Positions 5,082 to 6,078 of a DNA stretch of 6,078 bases are shown here, piece by piece. This stretch comes from Bacillota bacterium (GTDB taxonomy: Bacteria > Bacillota > UBA4882 > UBA8346), in the NCBI GenBank assembly GCA_023415835.1, contig JAEZJK010000086.1, positions 1 through 6,078 of the forward strand, in the 5' to 3' direction. How positions within the stretch are numbered: the first letter of the stretch is position 1; each line of letters starts with the position of its first letter. Made by a program: the position numbers and the translations under genes. The notes under the pieces are model-generated. The model was not told the origin of the DNA. It did not search any database and saw nothing but the letters and a program-made list of their open reading frames with translations.

Positions 5082-6078
5082 ATGGCATTTAAAAAGAGAT
5101 CTTTGTTAATTGGGTTATTAATGGTAACAGTAGTAATTATCACAGCGGCTACAATTTCTGCAGCCCCTAAAAAGGTTAAGTTAGTTTATTGGACCCACTG
5201 GGAGCAAAACCCGAAATTCAATGCTTATTATGCCGAAGCTGGCAAAGAGTTTGCCAAACTTAATCCGGAATGCGCAGGGGTTGAAGTCGTAACCGTTCCT
5301 TTCTCCGGATACTCCGCCAAATATCTGGCCGCATTTATGGCCCGTACCGGAGCTCCGGATCTCTTTAATGGCGCTCCTCATGACTGGGCTGGTAAATATG
5401 ATTTCGCGGATCGGATGCCTTCCGATATTGTTAAAAAAGTAGATGCGGAAATCGTTAATACCGCTCGTCCGTTTGGTGTATATAACGGTGCCCGATATGG
5501 TTTTCCGGTTGAAGGCGGCAACTTCCAATATATGTTTATCAATGTCGATATGTATAAGGAAGCCGGTTTAGATCCAAACAAACCGCCGAAGACCTTAACT
5601 GAGTTATTAGAACATGCTAAAAAACTCACTAAATATGATGCTAACGGCAAAGTTATTCGGTCCGGTTATGGTATCCGTTACTCGGGCGATCAGACCGGAA
5701 TCACCGATAAGTTCCTTCCGATGCTTCATGCATTTGACGGTTTAATGGTCGATCCGAAATACAAGAAGAGTAAGGGCGTAGTTAATAGCCAGGCTGGTAT
5801 CGAAGCTCTTACTTTTTATGGCGATTTAGTTAATAAATATAAAGTATCCAGTTTGGAAGTTGGAAATTCTGAAGTAGCTTTTAGTAAGGGACTAGCCGCG
5901 ATTATTTTCCGCGAATCTTGGCTTCCTGGCTTTTTAGCTACCAATGCTCCTAATATTAATTACAAAGTATATGCGCTTCCATCTCAAAAAGTGACTCCGG
6001 GACCGGGAGCGTTGTTCGGATGGGCTGATATGGTTTACAAAAACAGTCCCAACAAGAAATTGGCCTGGAAGTTCCTTG
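5082..6078 (+). CDS. Extracellular sugar-binding protein of an ABC transporter (partial at the 3' side)
   Basis: The frame opens with ATG at 5082, backed by AGAGGTGAT, and runs past the window edge with 332 codons visible. Residues 1-28 form a signal peptide: a KKR basic start, a hydrophobic core (LLIGLLMVTVVIITAA) and a likely cleavage after SAA at 26-28. The mature part begins KKVKLVYWTHWEQNP, typical of family 1 extracellular solute-binding proteins. Later segments also fit: APDLFN (91-96), YGFPVEGGN followed by INVDMYKEAGLDP, and an FFRESW-like IIFRESWLPGF near the end. Members are usually 410-440 residues, so perhaps 100 residues are missing. It would deliver a sugar or oligosaccharide to a permease encoded beyond the window. 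There is no lipobox cysteine, unlike most Gram-positive homologues. The substrate is probably the sugar handled by FucU, which is inferred from the shared operator-like motif. Confidence 0.93.
   Translation, partial: MAFKKRSLLIGLLMVTVVIITAATISAAPKKVKLVYWTHWEQNPKFNAYYAEAGKEFAKLNPECAGVEVVTVPFSGYSAKYLAAFMARTGAPDLFNGAPHDWAGKYDFADRMPSDIVKKVDAEIVNTARPFGVYNGARYGFPVEGGNFQYMFINVDMYKEAGLDPNKPPKTLTELLEHAKKLTKYDANGKVIRSGYGIRYSGDQTGITDKFLPMLHAFDGLMVDPKYKKSKGVVNSQAGIEALTFYGDLVNKYKVSSLEVGNSEVAFSKGLAAIIFRESWLPGFLATNAPNINYKVYALPSQKVTPGPGALFGWADMVYKNSPNKKLAWKFL

Noticed and set aside
5027..5110. Small open frame starting ATGATCTTTATA after a run of six G's
   Set aside because: The G-run touches the ATG, leaving no usable spacing, and the frame overlaps the binding protein's signal peptide in another frame.
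5181..5650. Two - strand open frames opposite the binding protein
   Set aside because: They overlap each other and the well-supported binding protein, and have no ribosome site or family features.
1..6078. CRISPR arrays, insertion sequences, attachment sites
   Set aside because: No regularly spaced repeats, transposase frames or terminal inverted repeats were seen.

Overview
The window fits a low-to-moderate GC member of the Firmicutes or a relative. The evidence is the Shine-Dalgarno-rich starts, the Firmicutes-like 3' end of 5S rRNA, and a GntR/LacI hybrid regulator. The one transport protein carries a cleavable signal peptide with no lipobox cysteine, which hints at a cell with a periplasm (a diderm lineage). 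No closer placement is supported by the sequence alone.

Layout. Bases 1 to about 41 are the 3' end of a 5S rRNA gene on the + strand, followed by a strong hairpin (52-81). Bases 85-265 hold no gene but contain several matching stem arms, and I could not assign them to an RNA family. At 275-307 lies a near-symmetric terminator whose better T-tract is on the - strand. It ends a - strand gene remnant (317-469) that appears broken by two compensating frameshifts. Next, on the - strand, come a standalone fumarate-reductase-like flavoprotein (497-2191) and, upstream of it in the same direction, a GntR-DNA-binding/LacI-sensor regulator (2246-3355). A divergent promoter region (about 3368-3569) separates these from a + strand operon: an L-fucose mutarotase FucU (3570-3998) and a short-chain dehydrogenase (4012-4791). 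After a 290-base spacer with its own promoter and operator-like site comes an extracellular sugar-binding protein of an ABC transporter (5082 onward), cut by the window edge.

How the parts fit. The set looks like a sugar-use locus, with L-fucose or a similar 6-deoxy sugar as the best guess. The binding protein would capture the sugar or a fucosyl-glycan, FucU would interconvert anomers, and the dehydrogenase could oxidise the sugar (L-fucose dehydrogenase) or a later intermediate in a non-phosphorylating route. The regulator would sense the sugar. A 14-base motif of the form GGTATA-NN-ACAGGT lies at the start of transcription of both the fucU operon and the binding-protein gene, in opposite orientations and identical at 12 of 14 positions. 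It is the best candidate operator. The role of the flavoprotein is unknown. It keeps the fumarate reductase catalytic residues, but no iron-sulfur or membrane subunit is encoded next to it.
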